In this document: positions 24,044 through 32,902 of the stretch, piece by piece
How positions within the stretch are numbered: the first letter of the stretch is position 1
How the letters are laid out: the number at the start of each line of letters is the position of its first letter
NCBI RefSeq assembly: GCF_030345695.1
Contig: NZ_JAUASV010000002.1
Span: 243,828-307,827 of the forward strand
DNA from: Galbitalea sp. SE-J8
GTDB lineage: Bacteria > Actinomycetota > Actinomycetes > Actinomycetales > Microbacteriaceae
Reading direction: 5' to 3'
DNA: 64,000 nt
The notes under the pieces: model-generated
Told to the model about the DNA's origin: nothing
Seen by the model: only the letters and a program-made list of their open reading frames with translations
Databases searched by the model: none
Position numbers and translations under genes: made by a program

Positions 24044-24753
24044 GCCAGCACGCTCTCGACGGATGCCGCGCGGGACTCGTCCACGACGCGGCCGTCGCGC
24101 AGGAAGACGATGCGGTCGGCCCAGGCGGCGTGGCGCGCGTCGTGGGTGACCAGGAGCGCGCCGGCGCCCGCGTCGACGCGCTCGCGCAGCATCCGCAGCA
24201 CCGCCTCGCCCGTGGTCGAGTCGAGTGCTCCGGTCGGCTCGTCGGCGAGCACGAGCGAGCGGTCGCCGACGACCGCGCGCGCGATGGCGACGCGCTGCTG
24301 CTGGCCGCCGGAGAGGTCGGCGGGGAAGTGCGACGCGCGGTCGGCCAGATCGACGTCGGCGAGGGCGTCGCGCGCGGCGCTGCGCGCCCTGCGGGTGCGC
24401 CAGCCGTCGAGCTCGAGCGGCAGGCTGACGTTCTCGAGCGCGGTGAGCACGGGGATGAGGTTGAAGTCCTGGAAGACGAAGCCGAGGGAGCGCCGGCGCA
24501 GCGCCGCCATCCGCTTCGGGCTCAGAGAGCTGAGCCATTCGCCGTCGACGATGACCTCGCCGCTCGTCGGGGCGGCGAGGCCGCCGGCGACCGTGAGGAG
24601 CGTCGACTTGCCCGAGCCGGACGCTCCCATCACGGCGACGAGCTCGCCGCGGTCGACCTCGAGATCGACTCCGGAGAGGGCCGTGACGGCGGTCTCGCCC
24701 GATCCGTACTGCACCGACACGCCGTCGAGCCGCAGCAGCGGGGCGGCGCTCAT
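24040..24753 (-). CDS. ABC transporter ATP-binding protein
   Basis: 237 aa, LolD/MacB type. All motifs are present: Walker A GASGSGKSTLL, Q-loop FVFQDFNLIP, signature LSGGQQQRVAIARA, Walker B LVLADEPTGALD, and the switch His in LLVTHDARH. It drives the permease encoded immediately downstream. Its ATG overlaps the PadR stop (ATGA) and its stop overlaps the permease GTG, so the three proteins are translated together. Confidence 0.92.
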   Translation of the reverse strand: MSAAPLLRLDGVSVQYGSGETAVTALSGVDLEVDRGELVAVMGASGSGKSTLLTVAGGLAAPTSGEVIVDGEWLSSLSPKRMAALRRRSLGFVFQDFNLIPVLTALENVSLPLELDGWRTRRARSAARDALADVDLADRASHFPADLSGGQQQRVAIARAVVGDRSLVLADEPTGALDSTTGEAVLRMLRERVDAGAGALLVTHDARHAAWADRIVFLRDGRVVDESRAASVESVLA

Positions 24754-25367
24754 CGCGAGGTCCCGTCCGTGCCGGAGACGGATGCCGTGGCCGTCCGGCG
24801 CGCACGCGGCGCCACGCCCGTGAGGCCGCGTGGCTCGACGCGGTCGCCGAGCCGGGCGAGCCGCGCCTCCGTGTGGTCGAGCCAGCGCGCCTCCGCCTCG
24901 GCCTGGAAGATGAGCGCGTCGACGAGCAGCAGCCAGGCGAGGTCGTCGGCCGACTCGGGGTCGCTCGTCGCCGACTTCGTGCGGGTGAGCTCCTGCAGCG
25001 TGCGCAGCGTCGCGACGCGCTGCACCTGGATCACGCGAGCGATGTCGACGCCGGGCAGGGTGACCGCGAGGGCGAGCTTGATCGCGAGCTCGTCGCGCGT
25101 CGACGTGCCGCGCTCGACGGGGGAGGCGAGCCAGGCGGCGACCTCCGCGCGGCCCGCGGCGGTGATCGCGTACAGCGCGCGGCCCGCCTCGCCGTCGCCC
25201 TCCCGGGACACGAGGCCGTCGCGCTCGAGACGGTCGAGCGTCGTGTAGACCTGGCCGACGTTGACGGGCCAGGTGCCGCCGGTGCGGCTCTCGAACTCCG
25301 CGCGCAGCAGATAGCCGTGGCACGGCGCCTGATCGAGGATGGCCAGCAGGCCGAGACGGACGGACAT
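24750..25367 (-). CDS. PadR-family transcriptional regulator
   Basis: 205 aa from ATG 25367, preceded by AGGGAG. The longer frame from 25415 would run through the operator, so it was rejected. The N-terminal winged helix is typical of PadR: LGLLAILDQAPCHGYLLRAE, VGQVYTTLDRLERDGLVSRE. The C-terminal half is helical and mediates dimers and ligand binding. It probably represses its own transporter operon through the inverted repeat upstream and is released by the exported compound. Confidence 0.88.
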   Translation of the reverse strand: MSVRLGLLAILDQAPCHGYLLRAEFESRTGGTWPVNVGQVYTTLDRLERDGLVSREGDGEAGRALYAITAAGRAEVAAWLASPVERGTSTRDELAIKLALAVTLPGVDIARVIQVQRVATLRTLQELTRTKSATSDPESADDLAWLLLVDALIFQAEAEARWLDHTEARLARLGDRVEPRGLTGVAPRARRTATASVSGTDGTSR

Positions 25368-25381
25368 CGCGCTCCCTGGGA

Positions 25382-25415
25382 TTGCATACCGAGTGACTAG
25401 ATACCGAGTATGCAA
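25382..25415. promoter_or_regulatory. PadR operator upstream of the exporter operon
   Basis: TTGCATAC (25382-25389) and GTATGCAA (25408-25415) are exact inverted half-sites 18 nt apart. Within the site ATACCGAGT occurs twice as a direct repeat (25387 and 25401). The site lies about 15 nt upstream of the PadR start, suiting autorepression. Confidence 0.65.
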
Positions 25416-25506
25416 ACACGGGAGCCTGTCCGGGGCAAGTCCGACACGCCGGGTGGACCCGTCGTCGGTTCACCGTCGCGTCACCTCGCGCCCCTAGCGT
25501 CACGCC

Positions 25507-27552
25507 GTGGCCCGTGCATTCCGCCCCGACATCCAGGGGCCGCGCGCGGTGGCCGTGGCCCTCGTCGTCGCCTACCACCTCGCCCCGGGCGCACTGCCGG
25601 GCGGCTTCGTCGGCGTCGACGTGTTCTTCGTCATCTCCGGCTTCCTCATCACGGGGCACCTGGTGCGGGAGGCGGATGCCGCCGGTCGCGTCGACCTGCT
25701 CGCGTTCTGGGCGCGCCGCATCCGTCGCCTGCTCCCGTCGGCCGCGATCGTGCTGATCGCGTGCCTCGGCCTCACGATCGCCGTGGTGCCGCGATCGCTG
25801 TGGGAGCGCACGGTGACGCAGATCGCCGCGAGCGCGCTCGACGTGCAGAACTGGGCGCTCGCGAGCGAATCCGTCGACTACCTCGCCGCGGACGCGACGC
25901 CGACCCTCGTGCAGCACTTCTGGTCGCTGAGCGTCGAGGAGCAGTTCTACCTCGCGTGGCCGGTGCTCGTGCTCATCGCGTGCGTCGTCGGATCCCGGCG
26001 CACGCTCGGGCGGCGTCTCGTCATAGCGTTCGCGGTCGTCGCGCTCGCCTCGCTCGCGCTGAGCGTCGCGCTGACCGCGACCGACCCCGCGGTCGCCTAC
26101 GTGCACACCGGCACCCGCGCGTGGGAGTTCGCGTCCGGCGGCCTGCTCGCGCTCGCGGGCGGGGCAGCGGGAGCACGGATGCCGCTCGCGGCCGGAGGAG
26201 CGCGAGCACGGCCGCCGCGCGCCCTCGGCGCACTGGGGCTGCTCGCGATCGGGGCGGCATCCGTGCTCTACTCCGGGGACACGCCGTTCCCGGGCTTCGC
26301 TGCGGCGCTCCCGGTGGCCGGTGCCGTGCTGCTCATCGCGACGGGCGGCGGCCCGGCCCCGCTGCGCGCGCTGCTCGGGAGCCGCCCGTTCCGCCTCGTC
26401 GGCGACGCCTCGTACGCGCTCTACCTCTGGCACTGGCCGCTCATCGTCGTCGCGCCCTACGTGACACGACGCCCGCTGAGCGTGATCGACGGCATCGCGG
26501 TCGTCGCGCTCGCGGCGGCGCTCGCCGCGGCGACGACCTGGGGTCTCGAGACGGTCGTCCGGCGCTCGCGGCCGCGGCCGCGCGCCACGTACGGCGTCGC
26601 CGCGGTCGTCGCCGGCGCGCTCGTCGTCGCGTCGGTCGTCACGGTCGTCGTCGTGCAGGCCTCGACGGTGCAGACGGCCCGCGCGGTCGCCGTGGCGGAG
26701 ACGAACGACCCGTGTTTCGCCTCCCGGGCGATGGTCGACGCGTCATGCACCGATCCGTTCGCCGACCCCGCCGGCCTCGACGCCGCGTTCTGGGCCCAGG
26801 ACAAGGGCACGCTCGGCACCTGCAACTCGGCGGCCGAGTCGGCCGAGGTCTGCGCGTTCGGCGACACGGCCGACCCGTCGCGCACGATCGCCCTCGTCGG
26901 CAACTCGCACGCCGGCCACCTGGTCGCCGCCCTCGACGCCTACGGTCGATCGCACGGCTGGCGCGTGCTGCTGATGCGGAAGACCGGCTGCTCGGGCATC
27001 CTCACCGCGGCGGTCATCGCCACGCAGCGCGCCGGCTGCGTCGCGTGGTCGCGCTCCGTTCGGGGCGTGATCGACGACCCGTACGAGGGTGTCGACGTCG
27101 TGGTGCTCGCGTCGAACGACGAGGGCACGCACTACGTGAGCACGGCACCGCTGGGCGCCCGTGACCGCGCGACCGTCGTCGCGGGCTACGCCGCCGACAT
27201 CCGCGCGCTCGAAGCCGCCGGACACCCGGTGCTCGTCGTCGGCGACGTGCCGATCTCCGCGGTCGCCGTGCCGGAGTGCCTCGACGAGCACCGCGGCGAG
27301 ACCGACCCGTGCTCGCAGCCCGATCGCGGCGCGGATGACGACCTCGTGGCCGAGGCGGGCGCGGCGGCCGGCGCCCCGGCGTTCCCGCTCCGGCCGTACT
27401 TCTGCTCGGACGGACGGTGTCACGTGATCATCGGCGGCGTTCCGACCTACATCGACGAGCACCACCTCACGGCGACGTACTCCCGCTCGCTCGCCGACCG
27501 GCTCGGCGACGCGGTCGCGGCTGTGCTCGAGCCGGATGCGGCGGGCGGCTAG
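25507..27552 (+). CDS. OafA/YrhL-type acyltransferase with SGNH domain
   Basis: 681 aa from GTG 25507. The N-terminal acyltransferase-3 membrane domain (about 10 helices) has GGFVGVDVFFVISGFLITGH, FWARRIRRLLPSAA and HFWSLSVEEQFYLAWPVL. The extracellular C-terminus is an SGNH hydrolase-like domain: IALVGNSHAGHLVAALDA with the nucleophilic Ser, and DEHHLTATYSR with the Asp and His of the triad. Such fusions O-acetylate surface sugars or peptidoglycan. The convergent glycosyltransferase next door hints at cell-surface glycan decoration. Confidence 0.88.
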   Translation: MARAFRPDIQGPRAVAVALVVAYHLAPGALPGGFVGVDVFFVISGFLITGHLVREADAAGRVDLLAFWARRIRRLLPSAAIVLIACLGLTIAVVPRSLWERTVTQIAASALDVQNWALASESVDYLAADATPTLVQHFWSLSVEEQFYLAWPVLVLIACVVGSRRTLGRRLVIAFAVVALASLALSVALTATDPAVAYVHTGTRAWEFASGGLLALAGGAAGARMPLAAGGARARPPRALGALGLLAIGAASVLYSGDTPFPGFAAALPVAGAVLLIATGGGPAPLRALLGSRPFRLVGDASYALYLWHWPLIVVAPYVTRRPLSVIDGIAVVALAAALAAATTWGLETVVRRSRPRPRATYGVAAVVAGALVVASVVTVVVVQASTVQTARAVAVAETNDPCFASRAMVDASCTDPFADPAGLDAAFWAQDKGTLGTCNSAAESAEVCAFGDTADPSRTIALVGNSHAGHLVAALDAYGRSHGWRVLLMRKTGCSGILTAAVIATQRAGCVAWSRSVRGVIDDPYEGVDVVVLASNDEGTHYVSTAPLGARDRATVVAGYAADIRALEAAGHPVLVVGDVPISAVAVPECLDEHRGETDPCSQPDRGADDDLVAEAGAAAGAPAFPLRPYFCSDGRCHVIIGGVPTYIDEHHLTATYSRSLADRLGDAVAAVLEPDAAGG

Positions 27553-28742
27553 CTCGCCTCGGCCCGGGCCCGGTCGTAGACCGCCGTGATGCGCTCGACG
27601 AACCGGGCGCCGGAGAACTCGGCGGCATCCGCTGCCGCCGCCTCGCCGATCGCCCGCAGTCGCGCCGGGTCGCCGACGAGACCGACGATGGCCTCGCCGA
27701 GGGCCGCCGCGCCGGCGCCCGCCGCGAGCACGCCGCCGTGCGCGAGCCCCTCCGCGAGCCGCTCGTCGCAGTACAGCACGCCGCGGTGCCGGGACACCGC
27801 CTCGGCGATCGTCATCGGCTGGTTGTCGAAGCCGACCGAGGTGAGCACGACGAGAGCTCCGCGGTCGATGAGCTCGATCACCCGCGCGTGCGGCAGCGCG
27901 CCGTGCACGACGACCCCGGGTCGGTCCCGCAGCAGGGCGCGCACGGCGCCCAGTTGCGAGCCGTCGCCGACGATGTCCACGCCGAACGGCGCCGCGCCGT
28001 GGTCGAGCGCGTGCAGCACGGCCTCGGCGAACACGACCGGGCGCTTCTCCGGCTCGACCCGGGCGATCCAGACCAGTCGCGGTGCGCCCTCGTCGGGCAG
28101 GGCGACGGCGGGCGCGGCCGAGGTCGCGATCGGGTTCGGCACGACCGCGACCGGACGGCCGACGAGCGCCGCCTCGAGGTCGCGCGCCTGGTGGGCGGAC
28201 GGCGAGACGACGACATCCGCCCGCTCGGCCATCGCGAGCGTGAGGTTCCGCAGCAGGCTGTCGGTCGGCCGATCCGCGAGCGGGGTGTCGCCGATCCGCG
28301 CGCCCGTCACGCGCCGCAGCAGCAGGCCCACGAGCGGCGCCGCGAGCGTCGGCAGCAGGCCGGTCGACTGCCAGTAGAAGGTGTGCACGGTGTGCACCAC
28401 CGGGATCCGCGCCTCGTAGGCGGCGGTCGTCGCGGCGTGCGCGAGCCCGAACTCGGTCTGCACGTGCACGACGTCGACCGCGCGCTCGACGAGGAACGTC
28501 CGCAGCAGCGCGCGCGTGGCACCCGTGTTCCGGATCACCGGCAGCTGCAGCGCCGGCACCGTGAACGCGGGTCTCAGACGGATGCCGTCGGCCCGCGTCT
28601 CGGTGCGGGCCGCCGACCGGTCCGGCGCGATGAGCAGCACCTCGTGGCCGGCGCGCTCGAGCGCCGCCCGCTGCTCGAGCATCGACGTCTGCGCTCCGCC
28701 CACGTAGTCGAGGTAGTAGTCGCTCACGATCGCGATGCGCAC
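27549..28742 (-). CDS. GT-B glycosyltransferase (GT4-like)
   Basis: 397 aa. GTG 28742 follows GGGAGGATCCGCC, a strong ribosome site. The fold is two Rossmann halves: IAIVSDYYLDYVGGAQTSML at the N-terminus, VVHTVHTFYWQ near 115, and the donor half with RLVWIARVEPEKRPVVFAEA, VDIVGDGSQLGAVRALL and GFDNQPMTIAEAVSRHRG, which holds the conserved donor-binding Glu. It probably transfers an activated sugar to a lipid or cell-wall acceptor. It ends against the acyltransferase gene with a 4-nt convergent overlap. Confidence 0.82.
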   Translation of the reverse strand: MRIAIVSDYYLDYVGGAQTSMLEQRAALERAGHEVLLIAPDRSAARTETRADGIRLRPAFTVPALQLPVIRNTGATRALLRTFLVERAVDVVHVQTEFGLAHAATTAAYEARIPVVHTVHTFYWQSTGLLPTLAAPLVGLLLRRVTGARIGDTPLADRPTDSLLRNLTLAMAERADVVVSPSAHQARDLEAALVGRPVAVVPNPIATSAAPAVALPDEGAPRLVWIARVEPEKRPVVFAEAVLHALDHGAAPFGVDIVGDGSQLGAVRALLRDRPGVVVHGALPHARVIELIDRGALVVLTSVGFDNQPMTIAEAVSRHRGVLYCDERLAEGLAHGGVLAAGAGAAALGEAIVGLVGDPARLRAIGEAAAADAAEFSGARFVERITAVYDRARAEAS

Positions 28743-28802
28743 GGCGGATCCTCCCGTCCCGGATCGGGTCGCACCGAGCCTATCCACGGATGCGGTCCCC
28801 GG

Positions 28803-28820
28803 AATCACACGCTTGTGATT
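28803..28820. promoter_or_regulatory. 18-bp near-perfect palindrome upstream of the DUF3145 gene
   Basis: AATCACACGCTTGTGATT, 7-bp arms around a CGCT centre. It lies 128-145 nt upstream of the DUF3145 start and between divergent genes, so it could serve either. The regulator is not identified. Confidence 0.4.
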
Positions 28821-28947
28821 ACGCGCGGGAGTCTGGCATCATCGCTGTAGCGGTTCATCCGCTCACGTTCCGCCAATTTCATACGGGTCGCCGTTCAATC
28901 CGGTCTCAGGTCGATGGGGAAGTCGAACCTGACGGATGGAGATGACA

Positions 28948-29463
28948 GTGGCTTCAACAAGCGCGACCACACCTGCTCGCGGAGTGCTGTTCGTGCACTC
29001 CGCTCCTCGTGCTCTGTGCCCCCACATCGAGTGGGCCGCCGGGCGCGCGCTCGGCCGCGCCGTCGGTTTCACCTGGGCGGAGCAGCCGGTGCTGCCCGGC
29101 GCGCAGCGCACGGAGTACTTCTGGGAGGGCCCGTCGGGCACCGGCGCGAGCCTCGCCTCCGCCCTGCGCGGCTGGGAGCACCTGCGCTACGAGGTCTCCG
29201 AGGACCCGTCGGCCGGGTCCGACGGCGCCCGGTGGATGCACACGCCCGACCTCGGCATCCACTTCGCCCAGACCGACAGCGTCGGCAACGTCGTCGTCCC
29301 CGAGGATCGGGTGCGCTACGCCATGGAGGTCGCGGGCAGCAACCCGCTCGAGCTGCACCGCGAGCTGCGGCTCGCGCTCGGGCAGGCCTGGGATGACGAG
29401 CTCGAGCCGTTCCGGCACGCGTCGAGCGACAACCCCGTCGTGTGGCTGCACCGGGTCGGCTGA
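28948..29463 (+). CDS. DUF3145 family protein
   Basis: 171 aa. I chose GTG 28948 because GGAG lies 6 nt upstream; ATGs at 28936 and 28942 are in frame. RGVLFVHSAPRALCPHIEWA near the N-terminus is the hallmark of DUF3145, a conserved actinobacterial family. FTWAEQPVLPGAQRTEYFWE and YAMEVAGSNPLELHRELRLA follow. No enzymatic function is established; near-universal presence in actinobacteria suggests a housekeeping role. A 58-codon gene follows 23 nt later. Confidence 0.85.
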   Translation: MASTSATTPARGVLFVHSAPRALCPHIEWAAGRALGRAVGFTWAEQPVLPGAQRTEYFWEGPSGTGASLASALRGWEHLRYEVSEDPSAGSDGARWMHTPDLGIHFAQTDSVGNVVVPEDRVRYAMEVAGSNPLELHRELRLALGQAWDDELEPFRHASSDNPVVWLHRVG

Positions 29464-29486
29464 GGCGTCGGAGGAGGGAGACCACG

Positions 29487-29663
29487 ATGGTGAACCGCGC
29501 CCTGCACATCGAGCTCCAGGAGCTTCTCGACGAGGTGGCGCCGCCCCTCATCGACCTCGACGAACTGCATCGTCTCGTCGCCGCCGACGAGGACGACGAC
29601 TTCGACGGCGAGTGCGTGCTGCACGAGGGCTGCCGCCCCATCTTCGCCCGCCGCCTGCTCTGA
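29487..29663 (+). CDS. hypothetical protein, 58 aa
   Basis: ATG 29487 after GGAGGAGGGAG. The protein is acidic (LVAADEDDDFDGE) and ends CVLHEGCRPIFARRLL with two Cys. It is probably cotranscribed with DUF3145. No family recognised. Confidence 0.6.
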   Translation: MVNRALHIELQELLDEVAPPLIDLDELHRLVAADEDDDFDGECVLHEGCRPIFARRLL

Positions 29664-29682
29664 GCTCGTCCGTTGCTCGCAA

Positions 29683-30183
29683 GTCGAGGAGCCCGCGGGC
29701 GCCCCGTCGGGTGGTCGAGGAGCCCGCGAGTGCCCCGTGAGGTGGTCGAGGAGCCCGCGAGTGCCCCGTCAGGTGGTCGAGGAGCCCGCGAGTGCTCCGT
29801 CAGGTGGTCGAGGAGCCCGCGAGCGGAGCGAGTCGGCGTCTCGAGACCATTGTTCGTCTGCTGAGGGGTGGTGGTCTCGAGACGCGGGCGACTGCGTCGC
29901 GCGCTCCTCGACCAGCGGGAGGGGGCGCTCCGTCAGGTGGTCGAGGAGCCCGCGAGCGGAGCGAGTCGGCGTCTCGAGACCATTGTTCGTCTGCTGAGGG
30001 GTGGTGGTCTCGAGACGCGGGCGACGGCGTCGCGCGCTCCTCGACCAGCGGGAGGGAGGTGCGCTGCGCCGGGTGGTCGAGGAGCCCGCGAGCGGAGCGA
30101 GTCGGCGTCTCGAGACCATTGTTCGCCTGCCGAGGGGTGGTGGTCTCGAGGCGCGGGCGACGGCGTCGCGCGCTCCTCGACCC
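29683..30183. repeat. intergenic array: 31-bp direct repeats plus three palindromic units
   Basis: A short repeat starting GGTGGTCGAGGAGCCCGCGA occurs at 29710, 29741, 29772 and 29803 (period 31), with a degenerate copy at 29683. Then three long palindromic units follow (29803-29913, 29936-30044, 30072-30183). Each has outer arms GGTCGAGGAGC / GCTCCTCGACC, inner arms GTCTCGAGACC / GGTCTCGAGAC, and a conserved loop ATTGTTCG(T/C)CTGC(T/C)GAGG. Open frames here are artefacts of the repeat. Confidence 0.9.
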
Positions 30184-30194
30184 GCGGGAGGGAG

Positions 30195-31430
30195 TCAGAC
30201 CGAGCGGATCGCGACGACGGCGTTGTGGCCGCCGAAGCCGAACGAGTTCGAGATCGCGAGCTGGTCGCCGTCGCCGAGCGGCTGCGCCGTGCCGCCGACG
30301 GAGAGCGGGATCTCGGGGTCCTGCTCGGTGATGTTGATCGTCGGCGGCGCGACGCGGTCCACGAGCGCCTGCACGGTGAAGATCGCCTCGAGCGCGCCGG
30401 TGCCGCCGAGCAGGTGCCCGGTCGCGGCCTTCGTGGCCGACACCGGGATGCCGTGCACGCGGTCGCCGAACAGGCTCAGCAGTGCCTTGTACTCGGCGAT
30501 GTCGCCGACCGGCGTGCTCGTCGCGTGCGCGTTGATGTGCGTCACGTCGTCGACGGATGCGCCGGCCTGGCCGAGCGCGAGCAGCACGGCCCGCGAGGCG
30601 CCGAGTCCCTCCGGGTCGGGAGCGGTGATGTGGTACGAGTCGCTCGTGACGCCGCCGCCGGCGAGCTCCGCGTAGATGCGCGCGCCGCGCGCCTTCGCGT
30701 GCTCCTCGGTCTCGAGCACGAGGGCACCGGCACCCTCGCCCATGACGAAGCCGTCGCGGCTGACGTCGTAGGGCCGCGACGCGGTCGCGGGGTCGTCGTT
30801 GCGCTTCGACAGCGCCTGCATGGAGGCGAACGACGCGATCGTGATGCCGTGGATGGCGCTCTCGCTGCCGCCCGCGACGACGACGTCGGCGAGGCCGGCG
30901 CGCAGGTGCTCGAGGCCGTTCACGAGCGACTCGGTGCTCGATGCGCACGCGGATGCCACGGTGCGGGCGAACGCGCGAGCGCCCAGCGTCATGGAGACGG
31001 CCGCGCTCGGCGCGTTCGGCATGAGCATGGGCACCGTGAGCGGCATGACCCGCCGCGGGCCCTTCTCCTTGAGCGTGTCCCACGCGTTGAGCAGCGACCA
31101 GACGCCGCCGATGCCGGTGGCCCAGTCGACGCCGAGGCGCTCGGGCTCGACCTCCGGAGCCCCGGCATCCGCCCAGGCCTCCCGGGCCGCGATGACGGCG
31201 AGCGCGGAGCCCGGGTCGAGCCGGCGCACCTCCTGGCGCTCGAGCACCTCCTCGGGACGCACCTTCGCCTCGGCGGCGAACGTGACGGGCAGCTCGAGCT
31301 CGGAGACCCACTCGTGGCTGAGCGAGCGGGCGCCGGACTCTCCGGCGAGCAGCGCCTCCCACGACGACGGCGCGGTGCCGCCGAGCGGGCTGGTGGTGCC
31401 GATTCCGGTGATGACGATCTTTGCGGTCAC
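30195..31430 (-). CDS. fabF: 3-oxoacyl-ACP synthase II
   Basis: 411 aa, full length for FabF. It extends acyl-ACP by two carbons using malonyl-ACP. The catalytic triad is visible: Cys in TVASACASSTESL, His in INAHATSTPVGD and His in ATGHLLGGTGALEA; Lys lies in SATKAATG. The C-terminal NSFGFGGHNAVV is typical. Last gene of fabD-fabH-acpP-fabF. Two strong hairpins separate it from acpP, probably lowering its expression relative to acpP. Confidence 0.95.
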   Translation of the reverse strand: MTAKIVITGIGTTSPLGGTAPSSWEALLAGESGARSLSHEWVSELELPVTFAAEAKVRPEEVLERQEVRRLDPGSALAVIAAREAWADAGAPEVEPERLGVDWATGIGGVWSLLNAWDTLKEKGPRRVMPLTVPMLMPNAPSAAVSMTLGARAFARTVASACASSTESLVNGLEHLRAGLADVVVAGGSESAIHGITIASFASMQALSKRNDDPATASRPYDVSRDGFVMGEGAGALVLETEEHAKARGARIYAELAGGGVTSDSYHITAPDPEGLGASRAVLLALGQAGASVDDVTHINAHATSTPVGDIAEYKALLSLFGDRVHGIPVSATKAATGHLLGGTGALEAIFTVQALVDRVAPPTINITEQDPEIPLSVGGTAQPLGDGDQLAISNSFGFGGHNAVVAIRSV

Positions 31431-31458
31431 AACGATCCTTCTGTAGAACGGGTGCTCG

Positions 31459-31538
31459 CCCGGTCGGTCGCTCGCGCGCGATCGACCGACCGGGAGGGCG
31501 GATGGAGCGGGTCGGCCGGGCGGATCAGCCCGGCCGGC
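31459..31538 (-). terminator. two GC hairpins between acpP and fabF (attenuator or processing site)
   Basis: The first stem is 12 bp (arms 31459-31470 and 31483-31494, CCCGGTCGGTCG type). The second is 11 bp with one wobble pair (31511-31521 and 31528-31538). Neither has a following U-tract, so partial termination or mRNA protection is more likely than full termination. Confidence 0.55.
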
Positions 31539-31548
31539 TGGCCCGGTG

Positions 31549-31797
31549 CTAGCCCTGGGCCGAGACGATGAAGCTCACCGCGTCGCCGACGGTCTTGAGG
31601 TTCTTGACCTCTTCGTCGGGGATCTTCACGTCGAACTTCTCCTCGGCGTTGACCACGATGGTCATCATCGAGATGGAGTCGATGTCGAGGTCGTCGGTGA
31701 ACGACTTGTCGAGCTCGACGGAGTCGGTGGCGATGCCCGTCTCGTCGTTGATGAGCTCGGCAAGACCTGCGAGGACTTCTTCGGTGGACAGTGCCAT
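31549..31797 (-). CDS. acpP: acyl carrier protein
   Basis: 82 aa, start preceded by AAGGAGAG. It carries fatty acyl chains on a 4'-phosphopantetheine attached to Ser in DDLDIDSISMMTIVV; most ACPs have DSLD/DSLT here, so DSIS is a conservative variant common in actinobacteria. It is strongly acidic as expected. It lies 101 bp downstream of fabH. Confidence 0.95.
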   Translation of the reverse strand: MALSTEEVLAGLAELINDETGIATDSVELDKSFTDDLDIDSISMMTIVVNAEEKFDVKIPDEEVKNLKTVGDAVSFIVSAQG

Positions 31798-31898
31798 TTT
31801 TCTCTCCTTGAGCGGGTTGTCGTGTGACCGGGAGTCAGTCTAGGGGCGGCGGATGCGGCGGCCGGGGCGCGGCCGCCCGCGTGGCGAACGCCACGGGC

Positions 31899-32897
31899 TC
31901 AGGGCAGGACGACCACCTGGGCGCCGAAGACGAGCCCCGCGCCGAAGCCGATCTGCAGCGCGAGCCCGCCGGACAGTTCGGGGTGCTCCTGCAGCAGCCG
32001 GTGCGAGGCGAGCGGGATGGATGCCGCCGAGGTGTTGCCGGTGGTCTCGATGTCGCGCCCGATCCTCACGTGCTCGGGCAGTCCGAGCTGCTTGGCGAAC
32101 TCGTCGATGATGCGCATGTTGGCCTGGTGCGGGATGAACGCGGCGAGGTCGTCGACGGTGACGCCGGCGGTCTCGAGCGCCTGCTTCGCGACCTTCGCCA
32201 TCTCCCAGACCGCCCAGCGGAACACCGTCTGGCCGTTCTGGCGCATGGTGGCGAACGGAGCCTCGCCGTCGCGCACCTGGCTGTAGGTCGACGTCATCCA
32301 GATCGCGCCCCACTGCGAGCCGTCCGAGCCCCACACGGTCGGGCTGATGGAGGGGGTATCGCTCGGCCCGAGCAGGGCCGCGCCCGCACCGTCGCCGAGC
32401 AGGAACGAGATCGACCGATCGGTCGGGTCGACCATCGGGCTGAGCTTCTCGGCGCCGATGACGAGCACGTACTCGGCGAGACCGGCACGGATGAGGGCGT
32501 CGCCCTGCGCGATGCCGTAGGTGTAGCCGGCGCACGCGGCGTTGACGTCGTAGGCGGGGGCGATGCCGGCGCCGATCCGTTCGGCGACGAGCGTCGAGAC
32601 GGACGGTGTCGCGACCTCGTTGGAGATCGTCGAGACGATCACCGCGCCCACCCGCGACGGATCGATGCCGGCGGTCGCGATCGCCTCGGCGCCCGCCTGC
32701 GCGGCGAGGTCGACGACGCCGACGTCCTTCGAGGCGCGCTTGCGCTCGACGATGCCGGTGCGCTGGCGGATCCACTCGTCGCTCGAGTCGATCGGCCCGA
32801 CGAGGTCGTCGTTGGGCACCGCGAGGTCGCCGCGTGCCGCGCCGTAGCCGAGGATGCGCGTGAACCGGGGCCCGGTGGCCTGGTTGAGGGTGGCCAT
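31899..32897 (-). CDS. fabH: 3-oxoacyl-ACP synthase III
   Basis: 332 aa. It starts fatty acid chains by condensing an acyl-CoA (branched or straight) with malonyl-ACP. The catalytic Cys is in VNAACAGYTYGIAQ, the His in AAFIPHQANMRIID and the Asn in ETTGNTSAASIPLA. It lies 5 nt after fabD. Actinobacterial FabH enzymes usually prefer branched acyl-CoA; preference cannot be judged here. Confidence 0.95.
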   Translation of the reverse strand: MATLNQATGPRFTRILGYGAARGDLAVPNDDLVGPIDSSDEWIRQRTGIVERKRASKDVGVVDLAAQAGAEAIATAGIDPSRVGAVIVSTISNEVATPSVSTLVAERIGAGIAPAYDVNAACAGYTYGIAQGDALIRAGLAEYVLVIGAEKLSPMVDPTDRSISFLLGDGAGAALLGPSDTPSISPTVWGSDGSQWGAIWMTSTYSQVRDGEAPFATMRQNGQTVFRWAVWEMAKVAKQALETAGVTVDDLAAFIPHQANMRIIDEFAKQLGLPEHVRIGRDIETTGNTSAASIPLASHRLLQEHPELSGGLALQIGFGAGLVFGAQVVVLP

Positions 32898-32902
32898 GCT
32901 GC

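Noticed and set aside
29690..30195. Several long frames on both strands between DUF3145 and fabF
   Set aside because: They are translations of the repeat array; the same peptide recurs in each unit and there are no ribosome sites.
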